Notes: generated by a model from the sequence alone, not told the origin. 64,000 nucleotides of DNA from Lentzea albida (GCF_900111005.1 NZ_FOFV01000012.1:186001-250000), one strand, 5' to 3'. Counted from the stretch's first letter, positions 8,901 through 23,900 are shown. Made by a program: numbers and translations.

Positions 8901-11900
8901 GGGCCGACACCCCGCCCCCGGCACAGACGCGCCCGGCACCCGCCGCACCCCCGGTCAACACGCCGCCCCCGGCACCCGCACCCGCACCCAACCCGGCACC
9001 CGCGCCTGCGCCGAACCCGGCTCCCGCGCCGAACACGCAGTCGCCGAACCCGAACACCCCGCCGGCCACCACCCCGCCGCCGAACACGGCGACGCCGCCC
9101 CCCGCCGTGCCTTCACCGCGTCCGGAGACGAACGTCCCGGCGCCGAACACCTCGCCGAACCCGAACCCGAACCCGGCCCCCGCGCCGAGGTCCGAGACCT
9201 CGGCTCCGCCCGTCCAGACGCCGAACCCGGCGCCGAACACCACCGTCCCCCCGGCGAACACGCCGTCGCCCAACACCGCGGCGAACGTGCCGCCGGCCAG
9301 CCCGCAGACGCGGCCGGCGCCGCAGGTCGACGCGCCGGTCAACGGCCCCAACACCGACGCACCGCCCGTCCAGACGCGGCCGGCGCCCGCGCCGCCCACC
9401 GGCGCGGCGCCGAACCCGAACACCACGGCGAACCCGACGGCCAACCCCACCGTCACGCCCGACCTCGTCGTGCTGCCGCCGGCGGCCGCCGGAACGAACG
9501 CCAATCCCAACACCGACACCGACTCGTCCACCGACGTCCAGCAAGAGACCCCGCCCTCTGACGCCGCTCCGACGGTGAAGGACCTGCTGGCGGACGTCGA
9601 CAACGTCATCGTCGCGGTGGACAACGCGGCGGGACTCGGCCACCAGGCCGCCGCGACGACGCTGGTGAAGGCGCTGCGCGACGGCGGCTACCAGGACAAG
9701 ATCACCTTCGTCACCGATCCGGAATCCGTGCCGAAGATGGAACTCCTGATCACGCCGGACCTGGGCGAGGTCGAGGTCAGCAGCTCGCCGAACCATCCCG
9801 CCGACAGCAACACGTTGCTGATGTCGGCAGGCGACGACTCGCTCAACGCGCACGACACGAAAACCGCCGCCAACTACCTCGACAAGAACAAGGTCAACGA
9901 AGCTGTCATCCTCAAGCCTTATGCCTGGGACAGCAGCAAGCGGCTTCTGATCAAGCGCGACGCCCCTGGCGGCGAGGTCCAGATCATCGATCTGGACCCG
10001 CACATCAGCCCGGACGCCAGGTACGTCTACGACGTTCCGAAGATCACCGATCCGCAGGCGCTGGCCAACCTCATCGACCAGGAGATGCCCGGCAACCCGA
10101 AGGCGGAGGGCATCAAGACGGTCGCCGACGCGGTGCTGGGCGGCAAGGCCGACATGATGCCGGTCTACGGCCTCGTGGCTGTCGACCCCATCAGCCGTCC
10201 CGGTGTGTCCAACCACCTCGCGATGGCTCTGCACTCGCTGGACCAGAAGCCCGCGATCATGATGGAGATCACCCCCTCGTCGGTCTGGTTCGTGCCGCAG
10301 CCCGAGGTGGACGGGATCCAGCGCGCGGACATCACCTCACCCGACCTGCAGGAGAAGATCGACAACCTGAAGCAGGGCGACGTCCTGGTGGTCAACACCG
10401 GGTCCATGCCCCAGGCGGTGTTCCAGCAGGTCTTCCAGCTCGGCACCCTGCCCGCGATCAACGAGGGCGCGAACTCCACGAACCTCGCGCACCTCGTCGA
10501 ACGGCCGAACATCTCCGTTCTCACCAGCAAGACCCCTTACCCGAACGTCCCCGGTGCCGACGCCGCCACCACGAACCTGAACAACGCGAGCAACGGCTTG
10601 CGGGCGGACACCGCATGGACTGCGAGCTTCAACGCGGCCTTGGAAGCGGACACCGACCCCAAGAACCCGTCGCCTGCGAAGCAGGCGTTCAAGGTGACCA
10701 CCGCCATCGAGACCTTCAAGGCGCTCGGGGACTACGTGGTGTCGCCGGACCGCGAGCCCGGCGAGGCCGCCAGCTCTGTCTCCCAGATCTCCTCCATGCT
10801 CTCGCCCGCGCTCCACGGCAAGGGCGAGGAGGTCACGAACATCCTCTCCGGAATCCCCGAGGACGCGGCCCAGGAGATCAAGAGCGTCATCAACGGCAAC
10901 CAGCCGTCGCCGAAGTTCCTCGACGACTCCGAATATGCGGTCGACCTCACCAAGGAGCAGGTGGACCAGATCATCGATCTGCTCGAGTCGCGGAAGCCGG
11001 AGCTGCAGCAACAGCTGGCCGACGACTTCCCGAGCAACAAGCCGGGCGATCCGGTCGATCCCACCGACCCGGATTCGGGTCGAAACGACGTTGCCCAGCT
11101 CGCTGACCTGCTGAAGAACCTCTCGCAGAAGGACAGTCCCGAGAGCAACTACTTCGCCCAGGTGTTCGAGGACGCTCGCGCACCGCAGAACAACCAGGTT
11201 CTCCAGGCGCTGACCCTCCGGCAGGACCCGCCGTCCCCGCCGCCGCCTGCCCCGGCAGAGCAGACGCCGGACGCCGAGGTGCCGAGTCCGCAGACGCCGG
11301 TGGAATCGGCACCCCCGGCCCAGCAGGCTCCGGCCCAGCAGGCCCCTGCTTCGGTGGCGCCTCCCGTCGTCACGACCCCCAGCACCACCGTCGAGACCAA
11401 CACCGGCAGCGACGTCGAGAGCGATGCCGAGTCTGACGGCCCCGACATGAGCGGCGGCCTCTTCGGATTCGACAGCGACGTCGAAACCAACACCGGCACC
11501 AACACCAACGCCGAAACCAACGTCGAAAGCGACGTCGAGTCCGACACCGAATCCGAAGGCCCCGACATGAGCGGCGGCCTCTTCGGATTCGACAGCGACG
11601 TCGAAACCAACACCGGCACCAACACCAACGCCGAAACCAACGTCGAAAGCGACGTCGAGTCCGACACCGAATCCGAAGGCCCCGACATGAGCGGCGGCCT
11701 CTTCGGATTCGACAGCGACGTCGAGACCAACACCGGCGCCAACGCCCAGTCCGACAGCGACAGCGAGTCCGACAGCGACGTTTTCGTGGACGCCGAGTCG
11801 AATCCCGGCACCACCAGCGACGTCGAGTCCGACAACGACGCCTTCTTCGACGCCGAGTCCAACCCCGGTACCCGTGGCGCGCCCCCTGCGCCCGGCACCG

Positions 11901-14900
11901 AGGTCAGGCCGAACACCGAAACGACCACGTCCGCGGACACCGACACGCCGTCCCGCAACGCTCCCCAGACCACCCCGCAGAACAACGGCCCGGCGCCGAC
12001 CAGGGACGCACCGGCCACTCCGCCGCCCGCGGCCCCGCCGGCACCTCCCGCTCCCCCGGCACCACCCGCACCGCAGTCGAACCTGAACCCCGACGGCACC
12101 CGCAAGGACGTGCCGAAGGTCGGTGCGCCGCCCGCCATGACTCCCCCGACCCCGGAGTCGCACCAGGGCAAGGACGTCCTCACCGACGAGTCGTGGCGCC
12201 ACGACCCCGCCAGGACGGCGGACTGGTCGACCCCGAACAACCCGGCCGACCGCAGCACCTGGGCGGACCGCCGCAACGACACCGACGTCCGGACGGTCGA
12301 CCAGGTCGTGCACGACGTCCGCACGGACAGCACGCCGTCGAACGTCAAGTCCTACCAGGGCCTCATCAACTACGACCTGCGCCGCATCGAGACGAGCCCC
12401 GGCAACTTCGTGCAGGAGTACACCGTCAAGGTGCACATCGACCCTGCCGCGAACATGACGCCAGAGGCCATCGCGCAGGTCAAGGAGAACGCCACCAACG
12501 GCGTCAACAACCTGCTGAACCAGGGCCACCGGCTGCCCAGCGGTGACCAGTTCCACCTGAACCTCGAGTTCACCGACAACAAGGCCGACGCGCACACCAG
12601 CATCAAGGTCGACAAGAACACCACCAACCCCGACCAGACGCACTGGGGACCCGACACCAGCCCCGAGGTCCTCGCCCACGAGACGCTGCACTACCTCGGA
12701 ATTCCGGACGAGTACAAGGACTCGACCCGCGTCTTCCAGCAGCACGACACGAACTCGGGCGTGCACCAGAACGACGGCGGCATGATGGGCGCCGACATCC
12801 ACCTGGACGACCCCGGCATCCGGCCGCGCCACCTGTGGCTGATCGAGCGCACCGCCAACAGCCAGGTCATGGTGCCCGACACCACGATCAACCCGGCCGG
12901 CCCCGCCACGGTGCCTCCGCCCGCGGACTGGACTCCCAAGCCCGCACCGGACAGCGCACCGTCCACCCAGGACGCCAAGTCGGGCCCGGACATCGGTCCC
13001 GACGTGCAGACCCGGCCGATGCCCACGGACACGCCGGGCCTGCCCGGCAGCTTCGACGTCGACTCCGACGTGGACGTGGACGCCGACGTCCGGCCCAACA
13101 ACCAGACGCACCTGCCGAACCTCGACAGGGTCGGCCTGGTCGAGTCGGTGCTGCGCAGCGCCGCGTTCCAGGGCGTGCAGGTCCCGAACTCCTCGCCGCT
13201 GGTGGGCATCAGCGACGTCAAGTCCACTGTGGACAACGTTCGTGCCGACGTCCAGCAGAACCCCCAGAACCACGACCACCCCGGGCTGAACCCGCCCGCG
13301 TTGTCGAACTGGGTCGCGAACCAGGTCTCCCCCGACTCGCTCGCGAAGTTCCACCCCGACCTGGAACCGAACGTGCCCGGCCTCACGGGCGACGCCAAGG
13401 TCGAGCAGTGGCGGGCGAACGTCGCGAACGACCTCGCGAACGGGTCCGGCAGGCGCTGGGACGTCGTGAACGCCGGCCTGAACACCGGCGGCATGAAGCC
13501 CGGTGACGTGGACATGATCAACCACGTCACGCAGGAGGTGAAGGCGAACGGCGCGCTGCCTTCGTCGGCCGACCTCGTGGACCACGCCCTGCAGACGCCG
13601 TCGTGGGCCGACTCGCACGTCGGCTCGCACCTGCCCGACTCGATCGCGCAGTCGTTGGGCGTGCAGATCGTCGTCGACAACAACGGCGTGCCGACCGTGC
13701 ACGGCCCCGATGGCGCGCCTCAGGTGCAGATCAACACGCAGAACGGCACGTTCGGCGCGCTGGGCGGCCCGACGCCGCAGGAGGTACGGGCCGGCATGGA
13801 GGCCTGGCTCGGCGGCAAGTCCTCCGCGGAGGTCAACCAGACCATCGGCGACCTCTACAAGGGACGCCAGGACGAGGGCCTCTACACCGCGGCCCAGAAC
13901 ACCCAGCTGATCAAGCGCGCGGCCGCGCACCCCGGCGGCCCCCAGGTCTTCATGAACGACCTGATGCAGCGGTCGGCGGACCTGCAGAGCCGGATCGACG
14001 AGGCGAAGTCCCAGGGCTCCCGCAAGCCCGAGATGATGCAGTCGCCGCAGGAGCTCGCGCAGACGGCGGCGATCAAGGAACAGGTCGCGACCCTCACCGA
14101 CCTGAAGAACAACACCGACAACCAGATCAACACCCTGAACGCCCAGGGTCCGAGGGTGGGCGTCACGCACATCCTCGACACCCAGGTCGCGGGTCCGAAC
14201 GCGGACGGCCTCGCGGACATCAAGCCGGACGTGCTCCCCCAGCTCGACGCCTACCTGACCCAGCAGATCGCGGCGGCGGAGAACGCCGGGTTCGACGCCC
14301 AGAACCTCAGGGACCTGCAGCAGCGGGTGCAGAACGAGGCGGACGTCCGCACGGTGCTCGGCCACGCCTCGACGCGCGGTGTGGACGGGTTGGCCACCCA
14401 GGTGGAGGACCTGACGGTCGCGCTGGAGAACACGCGCGCCGGCAAGGCGGCGAACACCGGTCTCACCGGTGCCTGGAACTACGTGTTCGGCGGCGGGGTC
14501 GACACGTCGACCGACTTCGACCAGAAGATCGCCGAGATCGAGGGGCTGAAGGCGCAGGCGGAACGCAACCTGTCGTTCGTCAACAATCCCGACTACGCCA
14601 ACCGCTTCGCCAAGGCCGCTGACGCGCACGCGAACATCGTGTCCGTCCAGGAGCGGATCGCGAAGATGAACGCGGACACCGAGGCGCGCGCGGAACGCCT
14701 GCGGGACCTCGACGCCAGGACCCGGGAGTTCAACAACCGCCAGTTCGAGCTGCAGCTGGAGCAGATCCGGCAGGAGAGGGCGAACGAGGCCGCCGTCGAC
14801 GGCCCCGATTCCGACGTGCGGTCCGACGTCGACTCGCAGTCGGACGCACAGTCCGATGTGGACACGCGCGCGGGCGGCCGCGAGCTGAGCCCGCGGCAGG

Positions 14901-17900
14901 AGTTCGCGGCGTTCCGGGCCGAGCTCTTCGGCAAGACCCCGGCCGAGCTCGCCGATCTCAGGACGCAGCACCGCAACGACCCGTTCCACCTGCAAGAGAT
15001 CGACCAGATGTCCCGCAACCTGGAGATCGCCCAGAAGCCCGGTGGCATCCAGCAGCACCTGAGCGACCTCCAGAGCGAGATCAACACCTCGCACGGCAAG
15101 GCGAAGGACCTGAAGCACTTCGCCGACGCGCTTCCGGACATGTTCAAGTCCGAGGTGCAGCGCACGGACCAGGCCCAGCGCGAAGCGGAGGTGCGGAACC
15201 TCAAGCAGCACCAGCAGCAGCTCTCCAACGAGCTGCTCACGCTGCAGTACGACCGCAAGGACGCGCTCACGACCTACGCGCTGAGCCTGCCCGCAGACCT
15301 CGACGCCCCCGGCTGGCAGTCGGTGACGCCGCAGGACGTGGAAGTCCTCATGGACCACGTCACCGACCTGATCCACGACGCGCGCGTGGGCGGCCGGCCG
15401 ACCCCGGAACTGGACCAGCTCTACGGTCAGCTCCAGGACATCAAGCTCACCGACGCGGCGATGTCCTACCGCCCGGAGACGCCGCCGGCGGACGTGGACG
15501 ACGCCTCGTCGGTCCGCTCGGACGACGACGCCCCGGCGCAGCCGGCCGGCGACGTCCGGGACACCGCGGCGGCGGACGCGAACCAGCAGGCCCAGCCCGC
15601 ACCGGCGCCCGCCCCCCAGCCCGAACCGCGCCCGTTCATGCAGGACCCGGCGGCGCGGCCCGCGAACCCGGACGTGGACCTCGTCGTCCCCGGCGGCTTC
15701 GGCCCCGTGCAGGAGGGCACCTCGCCGCGGTCGTTCGCGGCGTCGCTGTACGGCCTCGACTCCGCGGCGCTGCGCGAGATGCAGCAGAACCCGGCGTACA
15801 ACACCCATCCCGACCGCGCGGCCGCGATCCAGAACGCGCTCGACATCTCCCGCAACGCCGGTCCGCCGCACATCTACGACCAGCGCACGCAGATCGCCGA
15901 GCAGGGTCTCGCCAAGGCCAAGGCCGACAGCACCCGGTGGAACGCCGCCGACATGGTGCCCGACGCCCTCAAGACCCAGTCGATGCTGGACGAGCAGGCG
16001 GCCCGCCGGGAGCGGGCAGGCCGCGACGTCCAGTGGCGGCAGAACCAGGTCGACCAGCTCACGGCCAACCGCGACGCGTCGATCACCACCTACGCGTTGC
16101 AGCTGCCGGCCGACCCGAACGCTCCGGGCTGGCGCCAGTTCAGCGACGCCGACGTCGCGGCCGTGCAGGCGCACGTCGACCAGCAGATCCAGGACGCGCG
16201 GGAGGGCGGGCACAACACCAGCCACCTCGAAGCGTTCCGGGACTTCACGCAGGAGGTCCAGCAGGCGCGGCAGGACGCGGACACGCGCCCGGCGCCGCCC
16301 GCCCCCGACGCGGACACGCGCCCCGCACCGCCCGCGCCCGACACGCAGACGCGGTCGGCCCCCGCCGCGGACGCGAACAGCGACGCGAACACCGAGGTCG
16401 AGACCCGGCCCGCGCCGCCGAAGCCGACGCCGAACCCGGTCATCCCGATGACCACCATGGCGCCGCAGCCCGTCGGCCAGGTCCCCGGCACGAACCTGCC
16501 GGGCTTCTTCCAGGACAACAAGGCGCTCGGCTCGATCACGGCGACCGACGTGAAGGGCGCCGACGCCGTCGTCGCCGAGATCCCCGGTCTCAAGCCGAAC
16601 GACCAGGCGCGCATCAAGGACGCGCTGGAGAACGACTTCGAGACGTTCCTCGACGGTGGCCGCAACTTCCAGGTGAAGATCGGCAACGCCTGGTTCGAGG
16701 CGAACGTGCGCGCCGAGATGCACGCGGACGCGTCCACGGACGTCCAGGCCAACGCCGACACCAAGGTGGACAAGAGCTACCAGGCCGGCGCGTCCACGGG
16801 CACCACGAACACCATCTCGACGTCCAACGACGTCGGCGCTTCGGCGACGGCCGGTGTCGCGGCGGGCCCGTACGGCTCGCTGGGCGGCAAGGCCGCGCTC
16901 GCGACGCCCGCTGTCTCGCAGTCCACCAGCAACTCCGTCACCGAGGCCCGCGCGATCAAGGGCTCGGACGACGGCTCGAAGAAGGCGACCGTCCCGGTCT
17001 CGTACGAGATCACGCTCACCGACGCGAGCGGCGAGGTCAAGCAGTTCTCGACGCTGAGCACGGGCACGGACGTCACGCTGCAGATCCCGCAGGACCTCAG
17101 CTCGATCGTCGACTCCGGCAAGACCTCGGCCTCCGTCACGCCGCCCGACGCGCAGTGGGGCGCCAAGGTCGAGAACGCGGTGCCGGAAGCCGTGGTGGTC
17201 AAGGACTCCGGCAAGGCCTTCACCGACGTCGCCGCGAAGCTGCACCCGTCGATCACGAAGGTCGGCTCGCCCGGCCGCGAGGCGCTGCAGAACTTCCTCA
17301 GCCCCACCTCCATCCGCAACAACCTGCCGGCGATGCTCGGCGGCTTCGTCACCTCGCCCGACCTGCTCAGCCCGCACGCGAGCAAGGGCGGCGCGGTACA
17401 GATGACCGCGACACTGAAGGACGCGAAGCTCGTCGGCACGAGCGGCAAGGCCGCGCTGGACCTGAAGGACACCTCCGCCTTCGGCAGCAGTGTGTCCGCG
17501 TCCACCAAGACCGGGTTCGACATCACCGCGGGCGTCGGCGCCAACATCGGCGTGCCCGGCCAGGTCGGCGGCACGGTCGGCGCCACCGGCAGCTACTCCA
17601 CGCGCACCGCCGAGGGCGTGAACGCGGGCTCCAGCAGCAACCACAAGACCGGCATCGGCGTGAAGTCCGAGACCGGCCTGTACGAGGTCACGGCCGAGGT
17701 CGAGGTCCGCACGCCCTCCGGTGAGAGCGTGAAGATGCAGGTCACGACCTACCAGCGGATGGGCCTGGGCGAGGCCGGTGCGGTGGGTCTGCCGACCCCG
17801 GACGGCACCAGGAACTCGATCACCGACCCGGCCACCGCCGGCACGAAGTACCTGCCGCCGTTCGTCGCCGACACGCTCGCCGCCGGCAACGCGAAGGTCG

Positions 17901-20900
17901 GCGAGTTCACGCCCGCCAACCAGGTGCAGAGCCAGGTCGAGAACAAGCTCAAGGAACTCCCCGGCTTCGAGAAGTTCCTGCCGAAGTGGAACAACCCGGA
18001 CGCGAACCCGCGCAGCAGCAAGGGCCAGAGCTTCTCGGACGTCGCCGAGCAGCTCGCGAACCAACGCAAGATCACGGCGACGCTCTCCCCCGCCGCGCTC
18101 AAGGCCAACATGGACAGCCTGCTCGGTCCGGGCGTCTCGGTGCAGCTGAAGAACTCCGGCACGACGAAGAACACCTACGTCAACGTCACGGTCAAGGCCA
18201 AGCTCAGCAACCCGCAGCACCTCGGCAAGGCGGACGCGCACACCGTCAGCGACTCGACGACGACCGGCCCGAAGCTCGACGCCAACACCAGCACCACCAA
18301 GGGCTGGACCGGCGGCGTGCAGGGCCGCGCGAACATCCCGGTGAAGACCGGTGTCGCCACCGTCTCCCCGATGCCGCAGGCGGGTGTGTCCTACAGCCAC
18401 TCGTGGACGGACAAGACCTCGGCAGGACCGGCGGTCTCGGCCACGCAGTCGCAGTCGGGCAGCCCGGACTCCCAGGTGTTCTCGAACGACGTCGAGTTCG
18501 AGATCGAGATCACGACCTTCGAGCGGCCGCGCACGTGGGTGCGTTCGGTGACCCCTGGCGCACCAGGGTTCCAGTCGCCCGAGGTGAAGACGGTCGCGAA
18601 GACCGGCGCGGGCCTCGACAAGATCGACGGCAAGGTCACCCTGTGGGTGCAGGACGGCGCGACGCTCAAGGACAACCCCGGCGACGGCTTCAAGCCGGGT
18701 GACCCGCAGTCGACCAAGCTCGACGACTCACCGTCCATCAAGGACCTGTTGAGCCCCAAGGAGGCCCGGCCGAAGTCGCCGGAGTTCCTCAACGTCGAGG
18801 CCGTCGCGAACACGGCCGAGCTGCGCGACCAGGCGATCGACGCCCTGAACCGCGCGGCGAAGGGCGACTCGGCGCTGACCACGCCGGGCACCGCGTCCCG
18901 CGCGCAGATCGACAAGATGTTCGCCCCGGAGAACATCAAGGCGAACCTGCAGCGGCTCATCGAGACCGGTGTGCAGGAGCAGGGCCTCAAGTACGACCGG
19001 CGCGTCACCGACCGGTCCGGCGCCATCGGCATGTCGGTGAAGCTGGGCGAGGCCAAGCTGGTGGCCGTCTCGGACACCACGGGCACGGACAACTCGGTCA
19101 GCGGTGGCTACAAGGCCGGTGAGTCGTCCACGACGAGCCGGTCCGTCGACCTGACCGCCGGCATCAACGTGCCGGTGCGCCCGAACGTGACCCCGCCGCC
19201 CGCCGGCACGCCGACGAACCCGAGCGGGTCCGGTGGCGTCGCCGCGACGGCGAAGTTCACGCCGTGGTCGGACAGCAAGACGACGTCGAACGAGATCGGC
19301 GGCACCGTCGACCGCGGCAAGAGCACCTCCGGCGAGGCGCGGACCGTGCTGGTCCAGATCGACGCCGAGTTCACCATCGTCGGTGAGAGCCGTGCCGGGA
19401 ACTTCCTGCACGGCGGCACGCCGAACGCCGAGGGCGTCACGGTGAACATGCCGAAGTCGGTGTTCGTGCGGGTGTCCGAGGACGTTGCGCGCGACCTGGG
19501 CGCGCTGCCCAAGGTCGAGTCGAGCGTGCCGAAGCCGGAGTTCCCGAAGATGGCGCCGCCGTCGACGGTGGCGACGAACGAGCCGGGCGCGCTCGGTCTG
19601 TCCAACGTGGAGTCGGTGCCGGACCTGTCCGGTGTCGTCAACAACCTCACGGCGGAGCTCTCGACGAAGACCAAGAAGTTCGGCAGCGACGCGCTGATCC
19701 CGGACTCGGTCCTCAAGGACTCGATGAGCAACCTCCAGCGCATCGTCGACCTCAACTCGCCGGCCAGCGTCAAGGCGATGATCGACAGCGCCATGGACGG
19801 CGGCGTGCCGCTGCTGGTGCACCAGCCCGGCACGTTCGGCAAGGACAGCTACCAGGTCACGTTGCGCGCCAAGGCGGGCACGCCGCAGTTCGACCAGGTC
19901 GTCAACGACGGCGTCGACATGTCGCACAACGTCGCCGGCTCCAGCAAGACCACCGACGGCACCGGTCGCGGCACCGGCTGGGGCGCCGGTCTGCGCGCAC
20001 CCGGCCTCGCCTCGCCGGGCAGCGCGAACCCGAACGTCTCCGGCACCGCCGGTGTCGCGGCGGGAGCGAACATCGGTGCCAGCAAGGGCACCTCGGTCTC
20101 GACCTCGGTCACCGAGGGCTTCGGCGCCAACCGCACGGCGAGCGGACCGGCGGCGCAGTACACCGTCCCGGTCGAGTTCGAGCTCGTCGTCGAGAAGGGC
20201 TCCAAGGAGATCGCGCGGGCCGAGAGCGGCCCGCAGGAGATGAAGGTCCGCACGCACGCGGACAACCAGAAGATCGCCGGCGGCGCGACCCCGCAGCCGT
20301 ACATGTCCGCGGCCAGCAAGCGCGGCAGCGACCAGGGCACGCCGGAGGCGGCGGCCGCGTTCCAGCAGGACCCCCGTGCCTCGCAGTTGCCGCCGGCCGC
20401 GTCGGTGGAGAACCTGCGCGGTGCCAAGGACCTGCGTGACGCCGCCGTGCGGGCCATGACGGAGGCGGGCGCGGGCAAGGGCCTGACCGGCAAGGGAACG
20501 GGCTCGCTCAACGCCCTGTTCTCGACGCTCAGCCCGGAGAACCTGCAGCCGCACCTGCCGTCGATGCTGTCCGGCCCGCTCGACGTGCCGGGCCTGAAGG
20601 AAGCGGCGCTGACGTTCGGCCAGGACGCCGACGTCAAGGTCTACGCGAAGCTCGTCAACCCGCAGCTCGGGTCGCTCAGCGACGACGTCAAGATCGAGAA
20701 GCCGCTCGACTCGAGGTCGACCGAGACCTCCAGCGAGGCCAAGGTCTCCGAGACCGCCGACGTGTCGGTCGGTCTCGCTCAGGGCAGCGCGGCGATCAAG
20801 CAGGGTGCCCCGACCGACACCGTCAACTTCGGCACCGGCGGCGTGGAGCTGCGGCACGGCGCCGAGGACTCCTCGGCGGTGTCCGGCAACCCCACGCAGT

Positions 20901-23900
20901 CCGCATCCGGTGCGGTCAAGCCGAAGGACGCGTCCCGCAGCGGTCTCGTGCAGTTCGACGTCGAGTACCGCGTGGTGGCGACGATCGGCGGCAAGACCGG
21001 TGTCGTCGACCTGACGGTGCCCGGCTCCGCCGGTGTGCGCATGCCCGCCGCCGACGCCGAGACCGTGCTGAACCACCAGTTCAGCGACTCGCTCAAGGAC
21101 GCGCAGGCCGAGGTCAAGAAGGCGGCCGACGACTGGCGGACCGCCGAGAAGGCCGTCGAGGACGCCCGGCACGACGCCCAGGACAAGATCAACGAGGCCG
21201 CGGCCGTGATGGCGCGGACCGACCAGCCGCTCGGCAAGGCCTCGGTCGAGGCGAACACGGCGATCGAGAACCACAAGGCCGCCGTGGCCGACGTCGAGTC
21301 GCGGCAGACGCAGTTCGACAACACGATCAGGGACGCGGCGCAGACGCGCACCACGATCAGGGACCTCAACGCGCAGGTCGTGTCGCTGAGCCAGGACGCG
21401 CAGGTGGCCGACAACGCGGTCACCGACGCCAAGGCGAACGGCGCGCCGCAGGCCGAGATCGACCGCCTCACGCAGGAGGCCGACGCGGCGCACACCGCGT
21501 TGACCGACGCGCAGCAGCAGGTCGCCGACGCGCGTGCGGAACTCGATTCCCAGCGCCAGACCGCGACGGACACCCGCACCGAGATCAAGGCGCACGAGGC
21601 GATCGCCGCCGAGAAGGCCGCCGCCCGGGCGGAGGCCGAGGCCGCGCGCCAGAAGCTCGTCGACGAGCAGTCCGCCGCTGAGAAGGCGATCAAGGACGCG
21701 GAGACCAAGCTCGACACCGCCCGCCGCGAGGCCGACGCCAAGCAGCAGAAGTGGTGGGACGCCAAGGCCAAGGTCGACGGCGAGATCACCACCTTCAACA
21801 CCACGCCGCCGCCCGTGCCGCCGAAGGACGGCACGACGCCGGCGAACACCGGCACCACGCCGGCGACGAACACCACGCCGGACGCGAACCAGAAGCCGCT
21901 GCCGGCCCTGCCTCCGCAGGACTCCTCCGTCGCGGAGTCGAGCAGGAGCGGTGCCGAGGCGGGCTCGTCGCGTCCCGCTCCCGCGAACGCCGACGCGCAG
22001 CCGAAGAACGTCCGCGCGGGCGGTGCGCCGCCCGCCATGACTCCCCCGACCCCGGAGTCGCACCAGGGCAAGGACGTCCTGACCGACGAGTCGTGGCGGC
22101 ACGACCCGGCGAAGACCGCCGACTGGTTCGCGCCGGAGAAGCCCGCCGACCGCAGCACGTGGGCCGACCGCCGCAACGACAAGGACGTGCGCACCGTCGA
22201 CGTCGTCGTGCACGACGTCCGCACGGACAGCACGCCGTCGAACATCAAGTCCTACCAGGGCCTGATCAACTACGACCTGCGCCGCATCGAGACGAGCCCC
22301 GGCAACTTCGTGCAGGAGTACACCGTCAAGGTGTACGTCGACCCCGCCGCGAACACCGACCCCGCGCTCGTGGCGCAGGTGAAGGAGAACGCCTCCCAGG
22401 GCGTCGACTCGTTGCTGAACCAGGGCTACCGGCTGCCCAGCGGTGACCAGTTCCACCTGAACCTGGAGTTCGTCGACAACAAGGCCGACGCGCACACCAC
22501 GGTCAAGGTCGACCCGAACAACCCGAACGCCGACCAGACGCACTGGAACCCGAACACCAGTCCCGAGGTCCTCGCCCACGAGACGCTGCACTACCTCGGC
22601 GTCCCGGACGAGTACAGCGACTCGTCGCGCGTCTTCCAACAGCACGACACGAACTCGGGCGTGCACAAGGACGACGGCGGCATGATGGGCGCCGACGTCC
22701 ACGGCAAGGAGCCCGGCCTGCGCCCGCGGCACCTGTGGCTGGTCGAGCGCACCGCCAACAGCCAGGTCATGGTGCCCGACACCACGATCAACCCGGCCGG
22801 CCCGGCCACCGTGCCGCCGCCCGCGGGCTGGACGCCGAAGCCCACCACGGGCACGGCCAACCCGGCCCCCGCCACCGCCAAGCCGGACGTCGAGGGCGAC
22901 ACCCGGCCGGTGAAGCGCGACCGCAGCCCGGAGAGCGACAACGGGAGCCGGGCCGACGACCGCACCACCAAGAAGAAGCCCGAAGCGAACCGGTGGACCA
23001 ACACCGAGGCCGGTCCGAGCAACGCCGACACCGACGCGATGGAAGTCGACTCCGACAGCGATGTCGACTCCGACATCGAGGTCGATTCCAGCAACGAGGG
23101 CCAGTTCGCCGACCTGACCGAGGCGTTCGGCGGCCTGTCGCTGGGCAACGTCGACTTCCAGTACAACAAGGCGTTCGGGGACCTCGCGAGCGGCAACCTC
23201 GAGGTGCCGGACAAGGCCACGTACCTCGACAAGCTCAGGAGCAACGTCGAGAACGACGCCCCGCCGTCGTTCGTCATCAACATGATCGTCAGCCACGACC
23301 AGCTCGGCGACATCGACAGCGTCATCGACGCGATCACCGCCGACGCCGGCGACTTGAAGAACAACATGGTGTTCGTCGTCGGCGTGAACGGCCGTGAAGG
23401 TGCCAGCGGCGTCGACATGGACGCCAACATCGCCACGGCGAACACCGCCGTCGCGAACCGCACCGAGCCGATCGCGCTGGTGCCGCTGGGCAAGCTGCCC
23501 GAGCAGGGGGCGTTCCCCTACGGCCAGATGCGCAACGGCACGATGCACAGCTCCGCCACCAAGTTCGCGGTCAGCGCGCTGAACGGCAAGGGCACGCACC
23601 CGTACCTGTCCATTCAGGACTTCGACTCCGGGTCGAGGAGGGTGCCGTCCGGCACGGACGTCTTCAACCACTTCGACCAGACCCTGCACTCTCCGGAGAC
23701 CGGCCCGATCCGCCCGCTCATGTACGCGGGTGGCTACCGGGTCGGAGACGCCGACGCGCTCGTCCGGGACGTCGAGGCCCGCCGCGTCAAGGAGCAGGCG
23801 AAGCTCAACGCCGACAAGAAGCTGACCGCCAAGCAGAAGGCGGAGAAGCAGCGGCAGCTGGACCTGGTCGCCGACCACCTCAAGCCGGAGAACCAGGCCG

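Noticed and set aside
7778..8964. Short direct repeats suggestive of a CRISPR array
   Set aside because: The repeats are contiguous, in-frame, protein-coding Pro/Gly units without unique spacers. No cas genes are near.
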